Below, piece by piece: positions 9,813 through 20,300 of a stretch of DNA of 64,000 nucleotides (within the stretch, counting starts at the first letter, position 1; each line of letters begins with the position of its first letter). The DNA lies in NCBI GenBank assembly GCA_965243605.1, contig CBDEVQ010000055.1, forward strand, positions 62,001-126,000. Reading direction: 5' to 3'. This DNA comes from JBMYYR01 sp965243605 (GTDB lineage: Bacteria > Bacteroidota > Bacteroidia > Flavobacteriales > CAJXXR01). Made by a program: the position numbers and the translations under genes. Under the pieces are notes generated by a model that did no database searches, was not told the origin of the DNA, and worked only from the letters and a program-made list of their open reading frames with translations.

Positions 9813-10419
9813 TCGTAGAATGGAATCTTGAGTAAAGGGATACATAGTCGTTATAGGTATCTATATCTTCAATGTCATTATCTGTTTTAAGGAGCTTAAT
9901 AGATGCTTTGTTATTCATAAGTATAGATTTGGCTCCTTTTGCATTTGTATTCTGAATAAGGGCTTCAAAATATGGTTTCGTAAAAATGACTGGCACCCCA
10001 ATACTTTTAGAATAAGAAGTTGCTAAGATAGGTGTGTTTAGATTCAGCTGTTCCAACATACAGTTAATATAATCCGTTTCTATTTGTGGCTGATCTGCTA
10101 ATAATAAAAGAACACCATCGTAATTTTTGCTCGATATATGTTTAACACCAAAAGCAATAGAGTGACCTAAGTCTTCTTTCCAATTTGGGTTGTTAATAAA
10201 GTTAACCTTATAGTGTTTATGTGCGTTGTATATTTTTGTGTATTGAGCACCCAGTACCACATAAATATGTTTAATGATACTGTTTTGGGCTTGTTCTATA
10301 CAATGCCCTAATAATGTAGTATTTTTCCAAGGAAGCATTTGTTTTGTCTGTCCCATACGTTTAGATTCGCCAGCTGCAAGAATAATAAGCGCTATGTTTT
10401 TATGTTGAACCTCCATCAA
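9802..10419 (-). CDS. MocA-like molybdenum-cofactor nucleotidyltransferase
   Basis: 205 aa with the NTP-transferase signature LAAGESKRMGQTKQMLPW (about residues 13-30), LLADQPQIE for metal binding, and GVPVIFTKPYFE. This is the pattern of MocA/MobA-type enzymes that attach CMP or GMP to molybdopterin. It is the last gene of a minus-strand operon with an XdhC protein and a molybdo-hydroxylase, which favours synthesis of molybdopterin cytosine dinucleotide for that enzyme. It abuts the upstream xdhC-like gene with no gap. Confidence 0.85.
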   Translation of the reverse strand: MMEVQHKNIALIILAAGESKRMGQTKQMLPWKNTTLLGHCIEQAQNSIIKHIYVVLGAQYTKIYNAHKHYKVNFINNPNWKEDLGHSIAFGVKHISSKNYDGVLLLLADQPQIETDYINCMLEQLNLNTPILATSYSKSIGVPVIFTKPYFEALIQNTNAKGAKSILMNNKASIKLLKTDNDIEDIDTYNDYVSLYSRFHSTINR

Positions 10420-11409
10420 TTAACTCTGTAAAACAGGTATATTCTTTCTAACATGTTGTGTAATTTCACTCAGAATAGATAAGGCAATTTCTTGGGGCGT
10501 AATAGATCCAATATCTAACCCCGCTGGTCCATGTAGAACATCAATAAATGTATCGTTTAAATCAGGTAAATGTTCAAACAATGAAGATTCTAATTGACGC
10601 ATTCTACTCTTAGAACCTAAAATTCCAATATAATTTGGAGTTTGAGAATGTTTTGCCATTTCTAACAAATATGCCAAATCTTTAGCAAAGTTGTGAGTCA
10701 TAAGCATGACAGCCGTTTCAGTATCAAAAACCATATTTTGAATGGCATCGGGCTGAATATACTTAACCATTTTAGCATCCGTAAATGAGGTTAAGTGTTC
10801 CACTTGTGGACTGGCTGTTAATATTTCAATATCCCAACCACAAAGGGCTGTAAATTTACAAAGCTGAATAGAGTCATGTTCGTTTCCGAAAATTAACAAC
10901 CTAAAATTAGGAGGTAAAATTTGTTCGAAAATAAGCGTCTGTTCTTCTGGGATTATGGTTTGTATAGGATAATCAATATTATTCAAATGCAAAACTGAAC
11001 CTATGGCTTTAGAAGGGATTGTTTGCATAGAATAATACGATTTAATAGAGAATGAATGTCTATTGTCTATGGTATTTTGAAATGCATTTATACATGCTTT
11101 ACTCAGTTGAAATGGTTCAATTAGTATATAAATAACCCCTTCACAACCCAGTCTGTACCTTCCATCATAGGTCATCATAGTTGGAATGCCAGTTTTAAAA
11201 ACAGATTGAGCTTGCCTTACAATTTCTTTTTCTACACAACCACCACTTACAGCTCCTGTTAATTCACCTTTTGCTGTAATAAGCATACGAACACCTGGTT
11301 TGCGATACGAAGATCCATTTAAAGCGACAACGGTTGCTAAAACAGATTTAGTACCTTGTAAGTAAGCACTCCTGTACGCCTTTACTATATCTATAAATTC
11401 ATGCGTCAT
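10420..11409 (-). CDS. XdhC family molybdenum-cofactor insertion protein
   Basis: 329 aa. XdhC/CoxI N-terminal domain with VVALNGSSYRKPGVRMLI and the conserved GAVSGGCVEKEIV (about 52-64), then a Rossmann-type C-terminal domain with GILGSKSRMRQL and LHGPAGLDIGSITPQEIALSI. These proteins bind and sulfurate Moco and chaperone its insertion into xanthine-dehydrogenase-family enzymes. It sits between the Moco subunit (10 nt gap) and the MocA-like gene (0 nt gap), consistent with that job. Confidence 0.92.
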   Translation of the reverse strand: MTHEFIDIVKAYRSAYLQGTKSVLATVVALNGSSYRKPGVRMLITAKGELTGAVSGGCVEKEIVRQAQSVFKTGIPTMMTYDGRYRLGCEGVIYILIEPFQLSKACINAFQNTIDNRHSFSIKSYYSMQTIPSKAIGSVLHLNNIDYPIQTIIPEEQTLIFEQILPPNFRLLIFGNEHDSIQLCKFTALCGWDIEILTASPQVEHLTSFTDAKMVKYIQPDAIQNMVFDTETAVMLMTHNFAKDLAYLLEMAKHSQTPNYIGILGSKSRMRQLESSLFEHLPDLNDTFIDVLHGPAGLDIGSITPQEIALSILSEITQHVRKNIPVLQS

Positions 11410-11419
11410 AGATTGATGA

Positions 11420-13561
11420 TTAAGCTTGGAAAGATTTGATAAATGGAATCTTTGTTAAGCGCTTACCAGTTGCTGCAAATATTGCGTTGGCTACCGCTGC
11501 ACCTACTGGTGGTAAAGCAGGCTCTCCAAGTCCAGTGGGTTCAATTGTATTGTCTACAAAATGCACTTCTATCTCTGGTGTTTCGGCCATTCGAATTAAC
11601 CTATAGGTATCAAAATTATTCGATTGTGGTTTTCCTTCTTTAAATGTTAATTCTCCATACATAGCATGTCCAATTCCATCTATAATTCCACCTTTAACTT
11701 GATTTAAAGCGCCTAAAGGGTTCACAACAATTCCACAATCAATAGCACAGATTACTTTTTTTACTATTGGTACACCTAATTCCATGACAATTTCAGCCAC
11801 TTCCGCCACATGGGTATTGTGACAATAATAAGAGGCAAATCCTTTATAGACTTTATTGTCTTTATGTTTCCAATCCGATTTTTCTTTGACCAAATTAATA
11901 ACACCTTCCAAGCGTTCAGGAGAGTATTTAATACGTTCGTCGTTATGATCTTTAGCTTTTTGGATAAGGTTTAATCGAAGATCTATAGGGTCCATATTGA
12001 GTTCAATAGCCAATTGGTCAAAAAAGGATTGTTCTGCCACTGCATGAAAATTGGTAGAAGGTGCTCTCCAAGCCCCAGTTGTGATTTTACTTCTTAGTTG
12101 TTGAACATCTACCTGATAGTTTTCGAGGCTTCCAGCTGGGAAAAAATTAGGGATTAAATCGTACATATTGCTATTAAGTCCAACTTCTTTGACCTGATAT
12201 CCTGTGATTTGATTATCCTTAATAGAGGCTTTCATCCTATATTTAACAGGTGGTCTGTAAATTCCAGCAGTCATATCGTCTTCTCTAGAGAATATAACTT
12301 TTACAGGTTTTCTAACTTTATCAGAAATGGAAGCGGCTTCTATAGCGAAATCACCATAAAGTCGACGTCCAAAACCACCACCCATTCTAGTCATGTCTAA
12401 TTGTACATCTTTAAAATCTCTTTTTAATAATTCTGCAACTTGCATCGCTGTACCAACAGGTGTTTGTATAGGACCTACTAATCGGACTTTATCCTCTGTT
12501 ACAGAAGCAAAAAAGTTCATTGGTTCCATGCAGTTATGAGGCATGAATGGACTTTCAAAAGTTTCTTCAATTATTTTATCGGCCTCATTAAATGCTTTAT
12601 TCACATCACCATCTTTTCTCATGGTTGTAAACGAATCACCATTTAATAATTCCAACATTTCTGTATGATGTTGACTTGTATTTTCTAGAGGTGCATCGGA
12701 TTCATATGATGATACAAGCAATTTTTTACCTTTCATGGCTGCCCAAGTATTTTTGGCCAATACCGCTATTTTATCATCAAATTGAACAACATCCACAACA
12801 CCAGAAATGGCCTTTGTTTTGCTGTCGTCAAAAGATTTTAAGGTTTGTCCAAATGCAGGTGGTCTTAACACTGAAGCATATAACATACCTTCCTCTTTGT
12901 AATCTATTCCAAATAATGGTTTTCCTGTTGAAATCTGATCAATATCAACGTTTCCAATTTCTTGGCCGATGATACTAAAATCTTTTGGGTCTTTTAATGT
13001 ATATTCTTCAGGTATATCAAGTTTAGCAGCCACAACTGCAACGTCTCCATAACCTAGCTTGTCACCGTTTTTATTCGATATAACGCCTTGCTTTGCCGTA
13101 CATTCATTCGGATTTATTTCCCAATATAGTGCGGCTGCATTAATTAACATTTGTTTAGCTGTAGCCCCGGTTTGTCTTAACGGCAACCAAGCTCTTTTAA
13201 TTCCTAAACTTCCACCAGCAAATTGGTTTTTATAATGTTCAGCATCCATTTTACCCTGCACTACATAAACATCTTCCCATGGGACATCTAATTCTTCGGC
13301 AATTAACATGGGCATAGATGTTTTTACACCTTGTCCAATTTCTGGGTTAGGGGAAAAAAGTGTGACTTTCCCTGAATTAGAAATCTTAATGAAAGCATTA
13401 AAATCGTTGTAGTTTAGTTTGGATAAATCTTCTTTTAAGATCTTAATTTCTTCTGTACAAGATGTAAATAAATTAAACCCAATAAGCATTCCACCTCCAA
13501 CAAGAGAGACTGATTTTAGAAATGAGCGTCTGCTAAATCCATTCGTATTCTTTGTAGTCAT
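11420..13561 (-). CDS. Molybdopterin-binding subunit, isoquinoline 1-oxidoreductase beta-like
   Basis: 713 aa large subunit of a xanthine-dehydrogenase-family hydroxylase. It begins with a Tat signal (SRRSFLKSVSLVGGG, residues 10-24) and a following Cys (LFTSC), so it is exported folded and may be a lipoprotein. Family motifs are GQGVKTSMPMLIAEELDVPW near the N-terminus, RMGGGFGRR (about 396) and the C-terminal GLGEPALPPVGAAVANAI, which includes the catalytic Glu. The single-chain arrangement with a separate 2Fe-2S subunit, and no FAD subunit, is the IorAB/aldehyde-dehydrogenase pattern. The physiological substrate is unknown (aldehydes or N-heterocycles are typical). Confidence 0.9.
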   Translation of the reverse strand: MTTKNTNGFSRRSFLKSVSLVGGGMLIGFNLFTSCTEEIKILKEDLSKLNYNDFNAFIKISNSGKVTLFSPNPEIGQGVKTSMPMLIAEELDVPWEDVYVVQGKMDAEHYKNQFAGGSLGIKRAWLPLRQTGATAKQMLINAAALYWEINPNECTAKQGVISNKNGDKLGYGDVAVVAAKLDIPEEYTLKDPKDFSIIGQEIGNVDIDQISTGKPLFGIDYKEEGMLYASVLRPPAFGQTLKSFDDSKTKAISGVVDVVQFDDKIAVLAKNTWAAMKGKKLLVSSYESDAPLENTSQHHTEMLELLNGDSFTTMRKDGDVNKAFNEADKIIEETFESPFMPHNCMEPMNFFASVTEDKVRLVGPIQTPVGTAMQVAELLKRDFKDVQLDMTRMGGGFGRRLYGDFAIEAASISDKVRKPVKVIFSREDDMTAGIYRPPVKYRMKASIKDNQITGYQVKEVGLNSNMYDLIPNFFPAGSLENYQVDVQQLRSKITTGAWRAPSTNFHAVAEQSFFDQLAIELNMDPIDLRLNLIQKAKDHNDERIKYSPERLEGVINLVKEKSDWKHKDNKVYKGFASYYCHNTHVAEVAEIVMELGVPIVKKVICAIDCGIVVNPLGALNQVKGGIIDGIGHAMYGELTFKEGKPQSNNFDTYRLIRMAETPEIEVHFVDNTIEPTGLGEPALPPVGAAVANAIFAATGKRLTKIPFIKSFQA

Positions 13562-13580
13562 AACGATTGTTGTTTGTATA

Positions 13581-14042
13581 TTAATGAGATGATTTAGAGG
13601 CCAAATGAACTGCTGCTTCTATACTTTTATAAGAACCACATCTGCAAATATTAGGATGCATAGCTTCTTTTATTTCAGTTTTTGAAGGAGAAGGATTTGA
13701 TTCTAAAAAAGAAATGGCCGTCATAATTTGACCCGATTGGCAATATCCACATTGTGGGACATCAATTGTTTTCCATGCCTGCTGTACAGGGTGGCTTCCA
13801 TCTTTAGAAATACCTTCTATGGTTGTAATATTTCGGTCTTTAAGTTCAGAAATAGGAATGGAACAACTTCTCGAAACCTCTCCATTTATATGAATAGAAC
13901 AGGCTCCACATTCTCCAATTCCACAGCCATATTTAGTTCCTAATAAGTCTAATTCATCTCTTAACACCCACAAAAGTGGTGTGTCTGGTTCTACGTCTAT
14001 TTGCTTGGTGTTACCGTTTACGAGTATAGAATATACAGCCAT
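13581..14042 (-). CDS. (2Fe-2S)-binding subunit of the molybdo-hydroxylase (IorA-like)
   Basis: 153 aa, usual length. Plant-ferredoxin-type cluster ligands in GTKYGCGIGECGACSIH (about residues 35-51) and a further Cys; second cluster ligands in PQCGYCQSGQ and PNICRCGSY. No signal peptide, so it is presumably co-translocated with the Tat-bearing large subunit. First gene of the four-gene operon, 19 nt before the large subunit. Confidence 0.92.
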   Translation of the reverse strand: MAVYSILVNGNTKQIDVEPDTPLLWVLRDELDLLGTKYGCGIGECGACSIHINGEVSRSCSIPISELKDRNITTIEGISKDGSHPVQQAWKTIDVPQCGYCQSGQIMTAISFLESNPSPSKTEIKEAMHPNICRCGSYKSIEAAVHLASKSSH

Positions 14043-14259
14043 AAGAATTAAATTTTTAAGATCTACATTACAAAGTAGGCATATTAAATAAAATAAAAAT
14101 GGTTATAAGTATTAAATAAAGTTAATGGGGTAAGATGTGAAATGTTACATGATAAATTAAAGTAGGGGGAAATGAAGGTATTCATTTTATGATTTTTAAT
14201 CTTTATGAATACGTATAGGTATTGATACATTTTAGTTTAAGACGAATGTTTAGGGCAAA

Positions 14260-14291
14260 AAAAAATCGAGAAATTTCTTTCTCGATTTTTT
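14260..14291 (-). terminator. Intrinsic terminator of the M4 metallopeptidase gene
   Basis: AAAAATCGAGAAA / TTTCTCGATTTTT inverted repeat, about 17 nt after the stop of the giant minus-strand gene. Its A- and T-rich flanks would also let it act on the other strand. Confidence 0.8.
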
Positions 14292-14307
14292 CTATTTGTG
14301 TTTAAAC

Positions 14308-17300
14308 TTATTCGATGATTAATTTCGAATAGCCTTCAGATTGATCATTAAATCTAAAAGATAATGTATATACCCCTTTCGTTAATTCTGAAACCTGTAG
14401 GATGTGTTTGTTTTCATCATGGCTAGGTTCATATCTTAATACAATTTGACCTAATGCATTAACAACGTTTATCTCTTTAATATTTTTAGAGCTTTCATTT
14501 AATATGTTAACACTGTTTTTTGCTGGATTAGGATAAACAGCTATAGTTTCATCCAGTTCGTTTATTCCGATATACGGAGTTAAATCAACCGTATCTATAT
14601 CTATAGCCGTACAACCGTATGCATTTACAACTTCAAGTGTAACAATATATGTTGAAGCCGTTGTGTATGTATGCGTTGGAGAGGATACACTCGATGTATT
14701 TCCATCACCAAATGACCAGTTGTACCCAGAAATTCCGGTCGTGGTATTTGTAAATTGAATTGGAGCACTAAGACCAGTAATCGCACCAACAGAAATATTT
14801 GCTTCTGCTACCTTAATAATTATATTCTGTATAGTGCTGTCAGAACCATTGGCATTAGCAGCGACTAATTTAACATCATAAATTCCAGCATCTTCATAAT
14901 CGTGAATTGGATTTTGGATGTTAGATGTTGAACCATCTCCAAAGTCCCAAGCCCAACTTGTTGGAGAATTTGTTGTTAGATCGTTAAATTGTACAATACC
15001 CTCACAAACACTAAGGTCTGTTGTTGAGAATGCAGATATTGGATACAATATTGGTTCATTAATTGTTACGGTGTAGTCTTCAAACTCTCCATAGTAAACA
15101 AAACATGGGTTATAACTAGAGATTGAATTATTTCTATCAACAGCAACACGCATTCTTAATGGTTCATTTAAGACAACCCCAGTGGTAGGAATTGTAACTG
15201 TAGATGTAAATGGACTTGATGTATACTGCTCATCTAATACAACTTCAGAATTTTCGAAATTACCATTGTTGTTATAATCAATCCACGCTTTAGAATATAG
15301 TGAACTATACGTTGATGCCGAAATTACATTTAAAGTATAAGAAGACCCCGTTAATAATGACGTTGTATCTGTACAGCTAAAGTCCTCGTAACCTTCTTGA
15401 GTAGCCAATGAAGAATTTGAGATATTGTTTAGAGATACATTTGTAATTCCATAAGATGTATACGTGTAATATGAAGCAGGTGTACAAGTGGCCTGAATTG
15501 GACCTGACGTATTTGTAATAACAAGGTTATAAGCAAATGTATCGCAACTGATAGAATTACAAGTAATAACTTCTATTGGATATGTTCCAGGACTACTGTA
15601 ATTGTTAGATGTGTTTTCTCCACTACCTATATTTCCGTCTCCAAAATCCCATGAAATACTCGATGCTGTATTCGAATGCTCTACAGAGAAATCGACAGAA
15701 CCACCACAACCAATAATAGAATCTTCTACATTAATAATACATGGTGGAGTTTCTACAACAATAGAAACAGGAATGGTATACACAGGATTTAGTGGGTCAT
15801 TACTTACAATAATTATTTCAGAATCATAAGTCCCATTATCAAGATCCGACGAATAAACAACGTGTTCAGATTCTAATGAATCATTTGGCTCAATAGATCC
15901 GGTGAATGTAGAAATAGAATTCGTAATGTCTAAGAATTCTGACATAACGTTTTCAAATACAGACACAGGGTAATTATTAGATTGAGAACCTGAAAATAAT
16001 ATGTAATAGATTCTTGAATTGTTAAATAGTCCATCAATAATATGAGAATCTGAGTTTGTTGAGCTCGAAATAGATTGAGTTGCTAACGTATTATTCTGTA
16101 TGATGATTAAATGGTTAACACTTGGGTCTCCTGCAGAATGTACTTTTTTGTAGAACCCTGTATAGGCAGCACCATTATGATTCATAGAAATACTTCCAGA
16201 TTCTACAGATCCAGATCCATCAGCTCCAAGATCTCCAGAGATACTAAATGAATTAATTTCATGTATATCTGCGGTCATAACAAATAAACCTTGATGTTTA
16301 GCTGTAAAATATTGACCATTGGTACCAAATGCATTTGGTAAACTTGTAACGACACTTGAAGTATATGGAATAGTATTTTGAAGGTTTGTATTTAGATAAT
16401 TACCTCCATCGTACATATCTCCACCACCATCATAAATAGAAGAACCTGTTATTCCACCTGAGAATGAGTATAAAGATGGTATTACACTTGTAATATTTGT
16501 ATAATCTGAATTTATATTATCCAGTACATCTTCTAAAGGAAGATACCCATTTATGATATTTAAATTACTTCCACCAGTATTATATATTGTATAAGGAATA
16601 ACAATAGAATCAATATCACAACTATTTACAGTAAGTGATATAGAATCTGGACTCGCAGAAATGATTGGAGCTTCTAATACTGTAGAATTTAAACATATGG
16701 CTAACGTATCATTGTCAGAAGTGTAAAACCATGCAGTGTCTGTATTTAAGCCAATTACTGAATCTTGTATTGTAACAATTACGGGTAAAGAATCAAATGG
16801 ATTAATAGACAATGTATCTGGAGTACATGAATAAAAAGGTGAGCTATAAGCTATGGTTGAGACATCAAGAACACTACATCCTGTATTGTATACCCAGAAT
16901 GTATCACTTTCTAGAATCTGATGTTGTAATACCGTATCAAAATCTAAACAAGTTACATTAGACGATATTTCAGATTCTCCTGATACCGTTAAATATACAG
17001 GGTAAGAAATGTTGGATGAATCTGGAATATTCGTTAATAAATCTATATTATATACATATACTCCATTTTCTAATAGACTTGAATATAGAGTAACATTCAC
17101 AATTTGAGAATCTCCAGGAAGAATGTTTAGGGAATCTGTATTTGTTGTTAAAAGATCTTCATTTGCACCTTCTCCAACTGTAATTTCATCAAAATTACAC
17201 ATTAAACTTCCCGAACCAGATGTTCTAAATTGTACAAGAGTTACATTATCTATATAACTATTATTAAATGGCACACTTGATATAGTTAAACTATTGTTTA

Positions 17301-20300
17301 TATAAACATCAAACGTATGGTTAACGTAATTAATGTTTTTTAGCTCAACTTCTGTCCAAACAGAATGATCTGGGATAAGTACAGAATTAAATGTATTGTT
17401 AAAATAGATATAGTTTCCTTGTTTCCAGAAATAACAAATACCATTCGCATCATATGCATTTCCTAAATAAACTCTACTTGTAGAAGAGTAATATGAATTT
17501 TGTTGGAATTGGAATGAGAAATAAGTTGGTGTAGACTCTTCGATATATCGAGTAACCGTTGAATAACTACTCGATAGCGTTATTGAATTTTGTCCGTGAG
17601 AAGCTGTATTTGTTGAAATACTAACCCCATAACTAGTCGCAACCCAATTGTTATAATCCCCATCTTCAAAACTATCATAGAATAATGAAGAAAGCGAATC
17701 GTTTAGATATGAATTGGAATTAATGTTTCCGTATAAATCTCCTAAACCATCGTTATAAATTGTAATAGGAATAACAATAGAATCTCCACAGGTTGTAATT
17801 TCAGCAACAATAGAATCTGGATTAAAACTGATAATTGGAGCGCCTACTGAAACAGCGTTTAAGGCAATATATTGAACCGTATCACTATTGTAAAGGGTAA
17901 GACTATCGTTAAATACAGCAACATCTGCTGTATAAAATTCTATGGCAATATTTGTAGAACTGTATGGTTCTACATTAAAAGTTGTTGGCGAAACTGTAAA
18001 TGCAATATCCGAACTTAGAATAGAATCTATTGAAAGTGTATCACAACCATTATTATAAACAGTAACCGTATCGTAATGATATGTACCTTGGTATACCGTG
18101 TCAAAATCTAAAGTATATGTTGATAAGTCTATAATAGATTCTCCAAGGATATTTAATTGAACATAAGTTGCAAATAGTGAATTCGATGAATCGTTAGAAA
18201 CCGTTAAAAAAGAATCGATATAGGTTCCTGCAAATAAATTTGATGCATCCACATTAATTGTAACTTCAGTTGAATCTCCTGGTGCAATGGTTGTTGTTGT
18301 GTCTATATATAACCATGAGTTTGTAATGGTAGTTTCAATAATGTTTATTAATAGACTTCTGATATTCGGTGAAGAACTATAAAAGTCGTATCCATAATAG
18401 ATTACAGAACCATCTCCATATGGTAAATAACCTAATGCTGAATAATTAGATATAGTCTCTAAAATAGAAGTATACCCTGGAGTCGTTATATTTTGAGATG
18501 CCATTATACTGACATTATTTACAGGAAGAGAAATTCCTTCTAGCCATTCATGATTTGGGTCTAATGTATTAAGAGATCCTGAAATAGATGTATATAAAGC
18601 TGATGTATTTAATAAACCAGTGGCATTAATTGTACTAACAGTGTTTCCACAAATAAGAACTTGCCCTCCATTAGAAATAAAATTTTGGATAACAGGTTGT
18701 AAATTGGTTAAATGGTTTTGTTGAGTATAATTTAAATTTTCAAGTTCAGGAATAATTAAAATATCTTGATTCGCAAGGTTCGCTGTAAATAGTGATGTGT
18801 TAATCGTTGTATACTCTGTTATGTTTGCATCTTGGATACTATCTGTAATAATCGTTTTCAGATTATTATATTCTCCATAAATGTCTGAACCTAATTGAAA
18901 AAGGAAGATATCTAGATCCGGAGAGTTATAACCTCCAGTTTCTATATCAATAATTAAATCTCCACTCCCTTCGTTATAAGCCCAATAGGATGCTGTGGTA
19001 GAATCTCCACAATTTAAAGTAACATCTATTGTATCAGCTAAAACCATAAGAGCAGGTTCTGGCTGTACATAAACAGGTTTCGTTATAGTGTCTAATCCAA
19101 AACAATTATCAATAATTAATTCAACATTAAACAAACCTGTATCTGAGAATGATTTTAAAGGGTTTTGATCCATAGAAACTGTTCCATCACCAAAGTTCCA
19201 GATCCATGAATGTGTTAAAACTGTAGAATTGTCTGTAAATAATGCTGGGTAATTAAAAGGAATAGTATCCGCTACAGTAAAATCTGCAACTGGATTAGTC
19301 GTAGGAATATCAGAAGTCCAAGACAATTCCCAACCCGAATAATTTCCATAATAGTTAGATGTAAATTCTATATAACAAGCCCCAGAATTTACAGTTAGAG
19401 GAGGTGGGATGTTATTAAAACTAGTACTGAATAATAAAGTACCTGTATTATCTGACCCTTCATAAATTTTAATGAAATCATCATAAGCATCTAAACTCAA
19501 TTCGCTAAACGTAATTGTAATGGCATTGGCACATCCTGGTTCAATAAGAAATGAACAATTCTCATATGCTTGATATGGTCCAGAATCTCCACCTGAATCA
19601 AATAAAATACCTGAAGGTGAATTTGAAGAAGATGTAGAACACATATTAAACTGATCGCTGACCGTAATATAGTCCGGAATAATTAAAGTATCTGACCCAA
19701 AACTATTTGTTGCTATTAAGGTAACATCATATGTTCCAATAGCAGAATATGTAATATTGTTCGGGTTTTGTACCGATATGGTATTTGGTGTAGCACCTTC
19801 AAATGTCCATTGCCAAGATGTTGGTAACCCTGAAGATAAATCTTGGAAATTAATTTGTTGTCCAGTACCAATTGATGTAGATCCTGTTGTTTGGAAATTA
19901 GCAACAGGTGGTGACGTATTCGGACTAATAGTAACGGTATATTCAAGCTGTTGACCATTACTTGTAAATGAAAGACAAGATTGTGGCGTAGAAGAATAAT
20001 TCGCAGAAACCACACGCATTCTTAGTGGCGTATTATAAACCGTAGTTGAATTGTTTATTAGTACTAAGGCTGAATCTATAGTTGTATAGTTTGAAGATGC
20101 ATAGATGTTTTCTGAACTTTGGAATGTTCCATCGTTGTTAAAATCAATCCAAACACTTTTGTCTGTTCCTCCATTCGTAATTTCTAAGTTATAATAACTA
20201 CCATCCGTTAAATTGGCAGTATATTCACAAGTAAAATCACCAATGCTACTTGTAAATAAAGAGGCATTATGCGATAAATTAGAAAAACTAAAATGTTGTA

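Noticed and set aside
12676..12972. 98-codon plus-strand ORF
   Set aside because: Antisense of the Moco-subunit gene; no independent support.
13728..13943. 71-codon plus-strand ORF
   Set aside because: Antisense of the 2Fe-2S subunit gene.
19716..20015. 99-codon minus-strand ORF within the M4 gene
   Set aside because: Out-of-frame shadow of the giant gene, composition biased and no start site.
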